NCBI GenBank assembly: GCA_039026595.1
Contig: JBCCMA010000055.1
Coordinates: 1-20,803 of the forward strand
DNA: 20,803 nucleotides
Reading direction: 5' to 3'
From: JBCCMA01 sp039026595
Lineage (GTDB): Bacteria; Pseudomonadota; Gammaproteobacteria; Steroidobacterales; JBCCMA01
The notes beneath the pieces were generated by a model, which saw nothing but the letters and a program-made list of their open reading frames with translations, ran no database searches and was not told the DNA's origin. Positions 13,238-20,803 of this stretch are shown piece after piece; within the stretch, counting starts at the first letter, position 1, and each line of letters begins with the position of its first letter. The position numbers and the translations under genes are program-made.

Positions 13238-15172
13238 ATGCCGCGCCATTTGTGTCGTGCCTTCCGTCGACGTCTGATCGTCGGATTATGCGCTCTGACG
13301 GCGTCCTCCATCGCGTTGGGCGCCGATGGAGAGCGCCACGAAGTCCGCGATCTGGAGTTCGGGCACGGCCTGTTCCATTTCTATCAGGGTCACTACTTTG
13401 ATGCGGCCACCCACCTTCTCGTGGCACGGCAGCAGGCACGCCTGGAACATCATAGGGACGATGCCGATCTTCTACTGGGCGGCATCTATCTTTCATACGG
13501 CCAGCAGCGTGAGGCGCGGTCGGTGTTTGATCGGCTGCTCAATCAAGACGTCGCGCCTGCTGTCCGTGATCAGGCGTGGTTGTACGCCGCGCAAATTGCG
13601 TACCAGCGCGGCGATCGCGACAGCGCGGTCGAGGCATTAACGCGTATCGGCGCCTCACTTGAGCCCGGGCCCGAAGCACAGCGACGACTCCTGCGCGCGC
13701 GAATCCATGTGGAGCAGGGCGCAGCGGCCGACGCCGTTGCACTGCTTGATCGATGGCGTGCACCGGACGGCTGGCGTGCGTTTACCCGCTACAACCTCGG
13801 CGTTGCGCTCATTCAGAATGGTGACCCGGCGCGGGGTACCTCGCTGCTGACCAAGGCCGCCGGCGGCGCGCCGCAGGAAAGTGCCGGAACCGTCTGGTGG
13901 GCGCCGTGGCGATGGTTTGGGTCGTCGGCCGAGGATCGATACGACGAGGGGCAGGCACTTCAGGACAAGATTTATCTGGCGCTGGGCTACGCGCACCTGA
14001 AAGAGGGCAACCCTGAGCCGGCGCTGACGTGGCTTGATCAAATCGGCGACGGAATGTGGGCGACGCGCGCCTATCTCGGTGTCGGTTGGGCGGCAGCGGA
14101 GTTGGAAGACTATCCCCGCGCGATCAGCGCGTGGGAGCGATTGACCGGCGGCGATCCCCTTGATGCCGCCGTGCAGGAATCACGACTCGGTTTGCCGTTT
14201 GCCCACGCCAAACTGGGGGATGAGGCCCGTGCGGCCGCTGGCTACCGGGATGCCATCAGCGTCTTCCGCGACGAAATCGAGCGCCTCCATGCGTTGGGTG
14301 AACGACTCCGCAACGACGCGTTTCTGGAGTCCTTGCTTCTGGGCGACAGCGGTCAGCGGATCGGGTGGTTCTGGTCTCTGGATGACGTCACATCGGACGA
14401 TCGCAGCCGATATCTTTATCGCCTGATGGCCGACCATGAGTTTCAGGAGGGCTTGAAAAACTACCGTGACCTTCTGGCAATGCGCCGCAACCTCGACCGC
14501 TGGTCAGACGGCGTCGAAGCATTCGATCTGATGCTGTCCACGCGCCGCGAACTTTATGCACAGCACGACACCGCGCTTGGCAAAGACGACTCGACAAGCC
14601 GGCTTGCCGAAATTGAAGCGCGCGTATCTGAGCAGCGCCGCCGCCTCGACGCGATCGAACAAACTCAAGACGCCCGTGCGCTGACCACCCCGGATGAGGA
14701 CCGCGTGCTGCAGCGTATTGAACGGATTGAGCGTACTTTGCTCGCCGTGGACGGACAGCCGGCGTTCACTTTGCAGCGCAAAAAGCTGGCGCTGCTAAAA
14801 GGCAGCCTGATCTGGCGCCTCGACACGCAGTACGCGGCGCGGCTGTGGCAGCACCAAAAAGCGCTGAAAGCAGTGGATGCGTCCCTTGCCAAGGCACAGC
14901 AGCGGCGCGCTCGACTGAGCGTGCATCGCCGCGAAGCACCGGCAGGGTTTGAGGCGTTTCAGGCGCGTATCGATGACGCCGGCCCCCGCGTTGCCGCGCT
15001 GACCGCACGTGTGGACGTGGCGCTCGACCAACACGAGCGGTTTCTAAAGGCACTGGCTATTGCGCGCTTCGATGAGCACGCCGATCGCCTTCGCGCGTAC
15101 CTGACCGAGGCACAGTTTGCGCTGGCCAACACCTATGACCGGTTGGCCGAAACCGAGGCTGCAAGCCGATGA
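13238..15172 (+). CDS. Large periplasmic TPR and coiled-coil protein
   Basis: The 644-residue protein has a Sec signal (cleavage near IALG-A, about residue 28). TPR-like helix pairs span about 30-360 (GLFHFYQGHYFDAATHLLVA, LLLGGIYLSYGQQREARSVF, ALGYAHLKEGNPEPALTWLD). Long charged helices follow (about 430-640), probably coiled coil, with Arg/Glu/Gln-rich heptads. ATG 13238 has ACAGG 9 bp upstream; TTG 13229 in frame is less likely. The 3' end overlaps the next TPR gene (ATGA). By position and architecture it resembles TPR scaffold proteins of the Myxococcus Glt/Nfs envelope machines, but similarity to a particular Glt protein cannot be judged by eye. Confidence 0.8.
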   Translation: MPRHLCRAFRRRLIVGLCALTASSIALGADGERHEVRDLEFGHGLFHFYQGHYFDAATHLLVARQQARLEHHRDDADLLLGGIYLSYGQQREARSVFDRLLNQDVAPAVRDQAWLYAAQIAYQRGDRDSAVEALTRIGASLEPGPEAQRRLLRARIHVEQGAAADAVALLDRWRAPDGWRAFTRYNLGVALIQNGDPARGTSLLTKAAGGAPQESAGTVWWAPWRWFGSSAEDRYDEGQALQDKIYLALGYAHLKEGNPEPALTWLDQIGDGMWATRAYLGVGWAAAELEDYPRAISAWERLTGGDPLDAAVQESRLGLPFAHAKLGDEARAAAGYRDAISVFRDEIERLHALGERLRNDAFLESLLLGDSGQRIGWFWSLDDVTSDDRSRYLYRLMADHEFQEGLKNYRDLLAMRRNLDRWSDGVEAFDLMLSTRRELYAQHDTALGKDDSTSRLAEIEARVSEQRRRLDAIEQTQDARALTTPDEDRVLQRIERIERTLLAVDGQPAFTLQRKKLALLKGSLIWRLDTQYAARLWQHQKALKAVDASLAKAQQRRARLSVHRREAPAGFEAFQARIDDAGPRVAALTARVDVALDQHERFLKALAIARFDEHADRLRAYLTEAQFALANTYDRLAETEAASR

Positions 15173-17916
15173 TGTTCGGGAGCCGAACGGCCGCCGCCGT
15201 GGTTCTTGCCGCGGCGCAGTGCGGATGGGCGCAGGCGGCCGACGCCGTAGACCAGAGTCGCGCGCAGGACAGCTATCAGAAGTTTCTTGATCTGGCTTCG
15301 CAAGACGACCCGCGTCGCGCCGCTGCGCTCCGCCGTCTCGGCGATATCGAGATCCAGCTTGCGGAACAGCAACAGCTTGATGGGGACGATCTGGCGGCTG
15401 CACAGGCGCATTACGACCGCGCGATCGAGCTTTACCGGTCGCTATTGCGTGAGTGGCCGGATCAGGACGACAACGACACCGTTCTGTATCAACTGGCGCG
15501 TGCGTTCGAGCAACGCGGTGATGTTGGTTCGGCTATTGCACATCTGGCCACGCTAATCGAGCGTTATCCCGGCTCTGATCTGGTGATCGAGTCGCACTTC
15601 CGTCGGGGCGAGGCGCAATTCGCGTCCGGTAATGAGGACCTCGCTGCGGCGGCTTACATGGCCATACTCGAGCGCGAGGACGCGCCGGCATCGCCATTTT
15701 ACGAGCAGGCGTTGTACAAATACGGGTGGGCGCGTTTTCGCATCGGGGAGTACGACGAGGCGCTCGCAGGTTTTCTGGTTCTATTGAATCACGGTCTGGC
15801 GCCTGGCGGTCGCTACGACGCGGTGGCACATGATGCGTTGCCCGCCGGTCGTCGCGCGCTGATTGACGATGCCTTGCGCGCCATGAGCATCAGCTATTCG
15901 TATCTTGATGGTGTTGACACGCTAAACGCGCTGCTTGCACGCCGCGCCGCGCCGGGCTTCGAGCATCTGCTCTATCAGGATTTGGGCGCCCTTTATCTGG
16001 ATCAGAAACGCTACAGCGATGCAGCGCGAGCGTACGGTGACTATGTGGCGACCTACCCCACTGCCGTCCGCGCGCCCTATCTGCAGCTCAGCGTTATAGA
16101 TACCTACCGCGCTGCCGGCTTTCCCGAGCAGGAGCTGGCGGCGAAAGAGTCGCTTGTTGATCGCTACAGCCTGGTGGCAGAGGCCGGATATTGGGCCGTC
16201 CACGCGCGCGATGAGCAGCCGGACATCGTTGAGGCGATAAAGCGCCACCTGACGGAGCTGGCCGCGCACTATCACGCACGATCGTCGGACGACCCGGCGA
16301 CCGTCGATCGCGCTGTCGACTATTACAAGACATGGCTCGCGTCGTTCCCTGATGCCGAGGAAGCGCCCGGACAACATTTTCTGCTGGCGGAGCTTTTGTA
16401 TGCCAATGAGCGCTTTAAGAACGCTACGGATGCATACACGGCGGCGGCGTACCGCTATGGCGACCATGCTGATGCGGCGGACGCCGGTTATGCGGCACTG
16501 CTGGCCTTCAACGAATACGAAAGCACACTTGAGGGTGATGATGCGGTGCTTGTGGCTCGACGCGCTGTCGAAAACGGACTGCGCTTTGTCGCGCAGTTCC
16601 CGGACCACCCGGAACGCAATGCGGTTCTGGTCAATGCGTCGGAGCGGCTATTCAAATTTGGTGATTGGGCCAGAGCGAGGGACGCCGCCCGTGCGCTTGT
16701 TGCGTTCTCTCCAGCGGCTCAGACTGACCAGCTGCGGGTTGCGCGGACCGTCGAGGGACATGCCAGCTTTGCGCTGAACGACTTTGTAGCGTCGGAACGG
16801 GCTTACGCGGCGGTGCTGGCGCTTGGCGTTGACGATCCGGACCGGTACGACCAACTCTACGAGCGTCTGGCGGCGTCCGTGTACAAGCAGGGCGACACCG
16901 CACGCAGTCAGGGTGATCTGGAAACTGCGGTCGACCGCTTCCTTCGCGTCGCCGATGTCACCCCCAAAAGCGCCGCGGTTCCGACCGCGAACTACGATGC
17001 GGCAGCCGCGCTCGTGCAGCTTGAAGACTGGACGCGAGCCGCCTCCGTGCTGGAGCGCTTTCGCGCGCAATTCCCGGGACACCCGCTCGCGTCAAACGTC
17101 ACGCGCGAGTTGATCGGTGTTTATCTGAACGACGGGCGTCAGACGGATGCCGCTGTTGAATTGGACGGGATCGCGCGAGATGACAACGTTGATGCCGCGG
17201 TGCGTGGCGATGCGGTCGTGCAGGCGGCAACGTTGTATCGGGAGCTTGGTGATGTGTCGGGTGAGCGCGCAGCGATCCGGTATCGACTCAATGCGCTGAA
17301 CGTTGGCCCCGAAGAAAGTGTGGATCTGCATGAGAGGCTCGCCGCGCTGGCCTTCGACGCGGGCAACTTCGCCGAACGCGACGCCGAGCTGGTTGCCATT
17401 ATCCAGCTTCACCGCTCCGCCCCCGCACCAACCGAACGATTAACGAGTGCTGCTGCGTCAGCGTCGATGAACCTGGCCGACACCGGCCTTGATTCGTTTA
17501 TGGGCATCGAGCTTGACGTGCCGCTTGCCGCGTCGCTGGCGCGCAAGAAGGACGCCATGACGTCGCTTTTGACTGCGTACGGGGAGGCCGCCGACTACGG
17601 TGTTGGACCGGTGACGACGGCAGCGACCTTTCGCATCGGTGAGCTGTATCGCGAAATGGCGCGTGCGCTCATGGCATCGGAGAGGCCTCCGGAACTTTCC
17701 GAACTGGAGGCGCAGGAGTATGACTTTCTGCTCGAGGAGCAGGCGTTTCCATTCGAGGAAAAAGCGATCGAAGTATACGAAGCGAACGCGCGGCGAAGCG
17801 CCACGGGAATGTACGATCAATGGGTTCGAAAGAGCTTCGACGCGCTGGCCGTCATGATGCCCGCGCGCTACGCCAAACTTGAAAAAGGGGTGCGTTTTGC
17901 GTCGCGCTTGCGTTAG
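15169..17916 (+). CDS. Very large periplasmic TPR protein
   Basis: The 915-residue product has a signal peptide (cleavage AQA-A, about residue 23) followed by TPR-type repeats along most of its length. Clear units are AAALRRLGDIEIQLAEQQ, LYQLARAFEQRGDVGSAIAH, SHFRRGEAQFASGNEDLAAA and ADAGYAALLAFNEYE. Spacings such as IERYPGS and VAQFPDHPERN are of the BamD/YbgF style. It probably forms a long superhelical scaffold between inner and outer membranes. The start is ATG 15169, overlapping the previous stop as ATGATG; ATG 15172 is equivalent. It comes just before the TPR lipoprotein and the TolQ/TolR motor genes, a layout reminiscent of Glt/Nfs loci (inference). Confidence 0.82.
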   Translation: MMFGSRTAAAVVLAAAQCGWAQAADAVDQSRAQDSYQKFLDLASQDDPRRAAALRRLGDIEIQLAEQQQLDGDDLAAAQAHYDRAIELYRSLLREWPDQDDNDTVLYQLARAFEQRGDVGSAIAHLATLIERYPGSDLVIESHFRRGEAQFASGNEDLAAAAYMAILEREDAPASPFYEQALYKYGWARFRIGEYDEALAGFLVLLNHGLAPGGRYDAVAHDALPAGRRALIDDALRAMSISYSYLDGVDTLNALLARRAAPGFEHLLYQDLGALYLDQKRYSDAARAYGDYVATYPTAVRAPYLQLSVIDTYRAAGFPEQELAAKESLVDRYSLVAEAGYWAVHARDEQPDIVEAIKRHLTELAAHYHARSSDDPATVDRAVDYYKTWLASFPDAEEAPGQHFLLAELLYANERFKNATDAYTAAAYRYGDHADAADAGYAALLAFNEYESTLEGDDAVLVARRAVENGLRFVAQFPDHPERNAVLVNASERLFKFGDWARARDAARALVAFSPAAQTDQLRVARTVEGHASFALNDFVASERAYAAVLALGVDDPDRYDQLYERLAASVYKQGDTARSQGDLETAVDRFLRVADVTPKSAAVPTANYDAAAALVQLEDWTRAASVLERFRAQFPGHPLASNVTRELIGVYLNDGRQTDAAVELDGIARDDNVDAAVRGDAVVQAATLYRELGDVSGERAAIRYRLNALNVGPEESVDLHERLAALAFDAGNFAERDAELVAIIQLHRSAPAPTERLTSAAASASMNLADTGLDSFMGIELDVPLAASLARKKDAMTSLLTAYGEAADYGVGPVTTAATFRIGELYREMARALMASERPPELSELEAQEYDFLLEEQAFPFEEKAIEVYEANARRSATGMYDQWVRKSFDALAVMMPARYAKLEKGVRFASRLR

Positions 17917-18514
17917 ACATCGAATACGAGCGTGTCTCGTCGTCGCGGTTGCCGTCGGTGGTCTCAGTGGCTGCGTGGGTGGCCTGCGGGCTCCGCTTAC
18001 CGATGATCAAATCGACCCCCGGTTGCAGCCCGTGATCTCTTTGATGGAGGACCAGCACTATTCCGAGGCCGAGACGGCGATGTCGGGGCTCCAGGATGCC
18101 CTTAACGACGATCCGCTTTACTGGTTGAACCTCGGCCTGATCTACGCGCACACCAGCCGCTTTGAGCAGTCTGAGGCTGCGCTGATCGAAGCGAGGGAAC
18201 GCGCGCCTTCGAGCGGTCTGATTGCCAATGAGCTTGGCATTGTCCGTCGGCATCGCGGCGACTTTGCAGGAGCGGCCAAGGCTTACCGCGCGGCCATCAG
18301 GGCCGACGCGACGCTGGCTAGCGCGCACTACAACCTGGGTGTCTTGCTGGATTTGTATCTAGGCGAACCCGCGCAGGCCCTGACCCATTACGAAGCGTAT
18401 TTGTCCCTGTCGCCGGACGGTGACAAGACGGTCAGCGCTTGGGTGGCGGACCTTAGACGACGCACCCAGCGTCCTGCGACGGCACTACAAGACACACCTG
18501 GAGAACGACAATGA
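17879..18514 (+). CDS. TPR lipoprotein
   Basis: The 211-residue protein has a strongly basic N-terminus, a hydrophobic segment and lipobox LSGC (C32), then three TPRs at about 80-110, 113-145 and 148-180 (WLNLGLIYAHTSRFEQSEAA, ANELGIVRRHRGDFAGAAKA, HYNLGVLLDLYLGEPAQALT). The gene overlaps the end of the previous TPR gene. No ATG is available: TTG 17879 gives the longest form, but TTG 17897 has AAGGGG six bases upstream and still keeps the signal, so it may be the true start. It overlaps the next gene by ATGA. It is probably an outer-membrane-anchored adaptor for the periplasmic TPR scaffold. Confidence 0.83.
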   Translation: MKKGCVLRRACVRHRIRACLVVAVAVGGLSGCVGGLRAPLTDDQIDPRLQPVISLMEDQHYSEAETAMSGLQDALNDDPLYWLNLGLIYAHTSRFEQSEAALIEARERAPSSGLIANELGIVRRHRGDFAGAAKAYRAAIRADATLASAHYNLGVLLDLYLGEPAQALTHYEAYLSLSPDGDKTVSAWVADLRRRTQRPATALQDTPGERQ

Positions 18515-18966
18515 TCAGTAGATGGCTACCTGCGGCGATCTTGATTATGGCTTGTTTGCCGGGTCGCGCGGCGCTCGCAAAGGAACCGGGTGAACCGACG
18601 GTCAATAACGTAACGCCGGCCGGTTCAACAGAAGATGGCGATGCGTCGTCTGTTCCGACAACAGCTTCGGTATCGGATTCCGGATCTGAATCGCTCGGGT
18701 CCGAGTTCGCGGTGGCCGCCACTGATCAAATTGACGACAGCGTCACGGCGACGCCGTCGAGTTTGCAGTTGGATACGACGGAAGTGAGCGGAAATCGTGA
18801 GCGTCCGAAGGTGCTTGTGATTGTCCCGTGGAAAAACCCGGAACTCGTCGAACTAACCGGCCGGCCTCTGTCGAGTCTGGTCGACGAAGCACTCGCGCCC
18901 ATCGATCCCGATGTCTTTCGACGCGAGGTCGATTTCTACAATGACCTGCACGAGCAGGACAACTAA
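18511..18966 (+). CDS. Small exported protein with VPWK...DPDVFRREV tail
   Basis: The 151-residue protein has a Sec signal (cleavage ALA-K, about residue 23). A low-complexity Ser/Thr/Asp/Glu-rich, probably disordered region follows (about 24-95). The C-terminal block appears compact: VLVIVPWKNPELVELTGRP, SSLVDEALAPIDPDVFRREV, then FYNDL. The block looks conserved-domain-like, while the linker does not. No known family was recognised. It overlaps the TPR lipoprotein gene (ATGA) and lies 23 bp before the TolQ gene, so it may be a periplasmic partner of the motor. Confidence 0.72.
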   Translation: MISRWLPAAILIMACLPGRAALAKEPGEPTVNNVTPAGSTEDGDASSVPTTASVSDSGSESLGSEFAVAATDQIDDSVTATPSSLQLDTTEVSGNRERPKVLVIVPWKNPELVELTGRPLSSLVDEALAPIDPDVFRREVDFYNDLHEQDN

Positions 18967-18989
18967 TTTTATGCATTCAGGAGATCAAC

Positions 18990-19637
18990 GTGGAAACGTT
19001 TAACACGATCGTGCGATTTTTCCAGCAGGGTGGCCTGTTCATGTACCCGATTGTTGTGGTGCTCGCCATCGGTGTGACGATCGCGGTCGAGCGCTGGGTG
19101 TTCCTGAGCGTGACGAGCACACGCAATAAGCAGCTGTGGAAGAAATTGGTGCCCATGATCCAGCACGGCCGGTTTCAGGAAGCAGCCGCGGTGACGTCGA
19201 AGAGCAAGACCGCCATTGCCAGTATCCTGTCTTACGGACTGGCGAGAATAGAAACGGCGCGGCGCCGTGACGATATTGAACAGGCGATGGAAGAGAGTCT
19301 TATGGAGGTGCTCCCGAGACTCGAAAAGCGCACGCATTATCTCGCGACGTTCGCCAACATCGCCACGCTTCTCGGCTTGCTTGGAACCATCATTGGTCTG
19401 ATCAAGGCCTTTACTGCCGTGGCGGCAGCCAACCCCGCGGAGAAGGCCGACCTTCTGAGCGCCAGCATTTCAGTGGCCATGAATACCACTGCGTTCGGAT
19501 TGATGGTCGCTATTCCACTGTTGTTTGTGCACACGCTTTTGCAGACAAAGACCACCGAGTTGATCGACTCGCTGGAAATGGTCTCAGTGAAATTCCTGAA
19601 CAGCGTCTCCGAGCAGCGGACCGCGAAGGCGGCCTGA
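18990..19637 (+). CDS. MotA/TolQ/ExbB-family proton-channel protein
   Basis: The 215-residue inner-membrane protein has the three-helix TolQ/ExbB topology: TM1 about 17-39, TM2 about 116-142 (LGLLGTIIGLIKAF) and TM3 about 158-185 (NTTAFGLMVAIPLLF). A cytoplasmic loop lies between TM1 and TM2. The TM3 T-T-A-x-G-L-x-x-A-I-P signature, with its polar Thr residues lining the pore, is intact. Such proteins form a pentamer around a TolR/ExbD dimer and convert proton flow into motion. The start is GTG 18990 with AGGAGA at 18979-18984. Two TolR/ExbD genes follow, as in the Myxococcus AglR-AglQ-AglS motor. It should not be called tolQ or exbB, since the context is neither Tol-Pal nor siderophore uptake. 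Confidence 0.93.
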   Translation: METFNTIVRFFQQGGLFMYPIVVVLAIGVTIAVERWVFLSVTSTRNKQLWKKLVPMIQHGRFQEAAAVTSKSKTAIASILSYGLARIETARRRDDIEQAMEESLMEVLPRLEKRTHYLATFANIATLLGLLGTIIGLIKAFTAVAAANPAEKADLLSASISVAMNTTAFGLMVAIPLLFVHTLLQTKTTELIDSLEMVSVKFLNSVSEQRTAKAA

Positions 19638-19638
19638 G

Positions 19639-20151
19639 ATGCGCCGTCGTCGTCGGCATCGCCGACAAACCGAGGAGGCGGAGCTCAATATCACCGCGTT
19701 CATGAATCTGATGGTGATTCTCGTGCCGTTTCTGCTGATCACCGCGGTGTTTTCACGCACAGCCGTGCTTGAATTGAACCTGCCCGGACCTGGGGGCGAG
19801 GCGGCTGACGTGACCGAGCCCGAACTGCAACTCGAAATTACGGTGCGCGCGGCCCGCATTGACGTGTCCGATCGTGAAAGCGGGCTGCTTAAGTCGATAC
19901 CAAACGCAAGCGCCGGTTACGACCTGGCCGCTCTGCGCGAGTTCCTGAAGCAGGTAAAGGTGCGTTATCCGGATATTGATGACGCCACAATCCTTCTTGA
20001 AGGCGACATCGTGTACGACACGGTGGTCCAGGTGATGGACTCCGTGCGTGTCGCGCCTGCGGATGATCAAGGCTACGGCGAACTGTTCCCCGACATCTCG
20101 ATCGGTGACGCGCCCACCGAGCGCTTGTCCAGCGCATTGGACGGAGGCTGA
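19639..20151 (+). CDS. ExbD/TolR-family protein with Asn at the proton-site position
   Basis: The 170-residue protein has an Arg-rich cytoplasmic start, one transmembrane helix (about 17-40; ELNITAFMNLMVILVPFLLI) and a periplasmic domain. The family norm is an acidic residue in this helix (N-x-x-P-[FL]-[IL]-D), which carries the proton. Here Asn (N23) occupies that place and Ala replaces the Pro. It may be a structural rather than proton-translocating subunit, paired with the next gene's product, which keeps Asp. It lies 1 bp after the TolQ-family gene. The periplasmic segment LREFLKQVKVRYPDIDDATILLE-type strand-helix pattern fits ExbD/TolR. Confidence 0.9.
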   Translation: MRRRRRHRRQTEEAELNITAFMNLMVILVPFLLITAVFSRTAVLELNLPGPGGEAADVTEPELQLEITVRAARIDVSDRESGLLKSIPNASAGYDLAALREFLKQVKVRYPDIDDATILLEGDIVYDTVVQVMDSVRVAPADDQGYGELFPDISIGDAPTERLSSALDGG

Positions 20152-20155
20152 CACA

Positions 20156-20674
20156 ATGTCGATGTCACGACGCGCACGTCGCATGGACCGGCAACACAAG
20201 CGGGGGCGCAGTACCGCGCTGAACCTCGTGTCGCTGATGGATATTTTCACCATTCTGGTTTTTTTCTTGTTGGTGAACAGCACCGAGAGCGAAACGCTGG
20301 AGCGGAACAAGGCGGTCGATATCCCCGAGTCGATCAGCCAGCAAAAGCCCCGGGAAACGGTGGTGGTCACCGTGACGCCAACACAGGTTCTCGTGCAGGG
20401 CGAGGCGGTGGCGAGTGTGGAGGACGTGCGGCAGGCCGACGGCGCCACCGTGCCGGCGTTGCGCGACGCGCTTAAACAACAGGTTGATCGCCTGATTGTA
20501 AAAGCCGGCGAGGACGATCTGTCGGCGCGCGAAGTGACGATCATGGGCGATCGAAATATTCCGTATCGCGTTTTGAAGAAGGTCATGAACACTTGTACCG
20601 AAGCGGATTACGGACAGATATCGCTTGCTGTCATCCAGAAGGGCGCAAGTCTTGACGAGGGAGGGGCATCGTGA
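20156..20674 (+). CDS. ExbD/TolR-family protein with intact Asp
   Basis: The 172-residue protein has a basic cytoplasmic tail, one TM helix (about 22-43) and a periplasmic ExbD/TolR domain. D29 in NLVSLMDIFTILVFFLLV is the conserved proton-carrying Asp. The periplasmic part contains DRLIVKAGEDDL and EVTIMGDRNIPYRVLKKVM, typical of the family. Start: ATG 20156 has GGAGG at 20143-20147; ATG 20162 is two codons later, and the frame also extends upstream within the previous gene to 20048 without support. It overlaps the next gene as GTGA. It is expected to form the motor with the TolQ-family protein and the Asn-bearing paralogue. Confidence 0.92.
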   Translation: MSMSRRARRMDRQHKRGRSTALNLVSLMDIFTILVFFLLVNSTESETLERNKAVDIPESISQQKPRETVVVTVTPTQVLVQGEAVASVEDVRQADGATVPALRDALKQQVDRLIVKAGEDDLSAREVTIMGDRNIPYRVLKKVMNTCTEADYGQISLAVIQKGASLDEGGAS

Positions 20675-20803
20675 ACGGTCGCGTCAGGCAACCCACGTCC
20701 GCTGTTGCGGCCGGCAAGCGCGGCGTCACGTTGAGCTTGCCCGCTTTCTACCGGCGATACGACTTGCCGTGGACACCCTCGGATGTTGAATCAAAGCGGC
20801 TGC
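20671..20803 (+). CDS. Probable AgmX/TonB-like energy transducer, 5' end only
   Basis: A frame opens at GTG 20671, overlaps the previous stop (GTGA), has a strong purine run (GGAGGGG, 20660-20666) just upstream, and stays open to the window edge (44 codons). The visible residues (FYRRYDLPWTPSDVESKRL) form a cytoplasmic-type segment that in AgmX/PglI C-terminal-domain proteins precedes a transmembrane helix. No membrane helix or C-terminal domain is visible yet. The identity rests mainly on position after TolQ-TolR-TolR, where such a transducer is expected. Confidence 0.55.
   Translation, partial: MNGRVRQPTSAVAAGKRGVTLSLPAFYRRYDLPWTPSDVESKRL

Noticed and set aside
18990..20674. Tol-Pal or TonB-ExbBD siderophore system
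   Set aside because: No TolA, TolB, Pal or TonB-dependent receptor is present, and there are two TolR/ExbD paralogues with large TPR proteins instead.

Overview
The window looks like a piece of chromosome from a GC-rich, Gram-negative bacterium, most likely a marine-type gammaproteobacterium. The reasons are lipoboxes, outer-membrane beta-barrels ending in aromatic residues, TolQ/TolR-type motor genes, a TlpA-DUF4266-DUF3570-ApbE cassette, and CRP-like palindromes. The taxonomic call is inference. No RNA genes, insertion sequences or CRISPR arrays were seen.

Region 1 (1-5352, minus strand). A tight three-gene operon reads leftward to a bidirectional terminator at 3-32. Its products are a secreted CxxCH protein resembling the DUF1588/DUF1585 end of planctomycete-type proteins, a LamG lipoprotein with two tandem c-type heme modules, and a Tat-exported DUF1501-like protein. 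Planctomycetes often pair large cytochrome/LamG proteins with DUF1501 proteins, and this resembles a proteobacterial version.

Region 2 (5353-5734). This 382-bp divergent control region is the only long gap. It holds a perfect CRP-type palindrome (5567-5586), a second CRP-like site (5676-5691), a perfect 10-bp-arm hairpin, two further overlapping dyads with GTGAC arms, and three imperfect direct repeats.

Region 3 (5735-20803, plus strand). Fifteen complete genes and one truncated gene run in one direction with no gap above about 23 bp, so they look like one operon of at least 15 kb. The order is: an HzsA-like beta-propeller di-heme lipoprotein; two outer-membrane beta-barrel proteins (one with an SH3b domain, one with a lipobox); TlpA thioredoxin; DUF4266 lipoprotein; DUF3570 beta-barrel; ApbE flavin transferase; an exported coiled-coil/beta protein; two large periplasmic TPR proteins; a TPR lipoprotein; a small exported protein; TolQ/ExbB; two TolR/ExbD proteins; and the start of a probable AgmX/TonB-like energy transducer.

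Working model (inference). The TolQ-TolR-TolR-transducer motor, periplasmic TPR proteins and outer-membrane barrels resemble the envelope-spanning Glt/Nfs machines of Myxococcus xanthus. Here that machine is genetically fused to an extracytoplasmic redox module (heme proteins, thiol-redox TlpA, flavin transferase, Cys-tailed DUF4266). The first TolR has Asn where the family's proton-carrying Asp normally sits; the second keeps Asp. The joint redox/motor locus is the best candidate here for an undescribed system.
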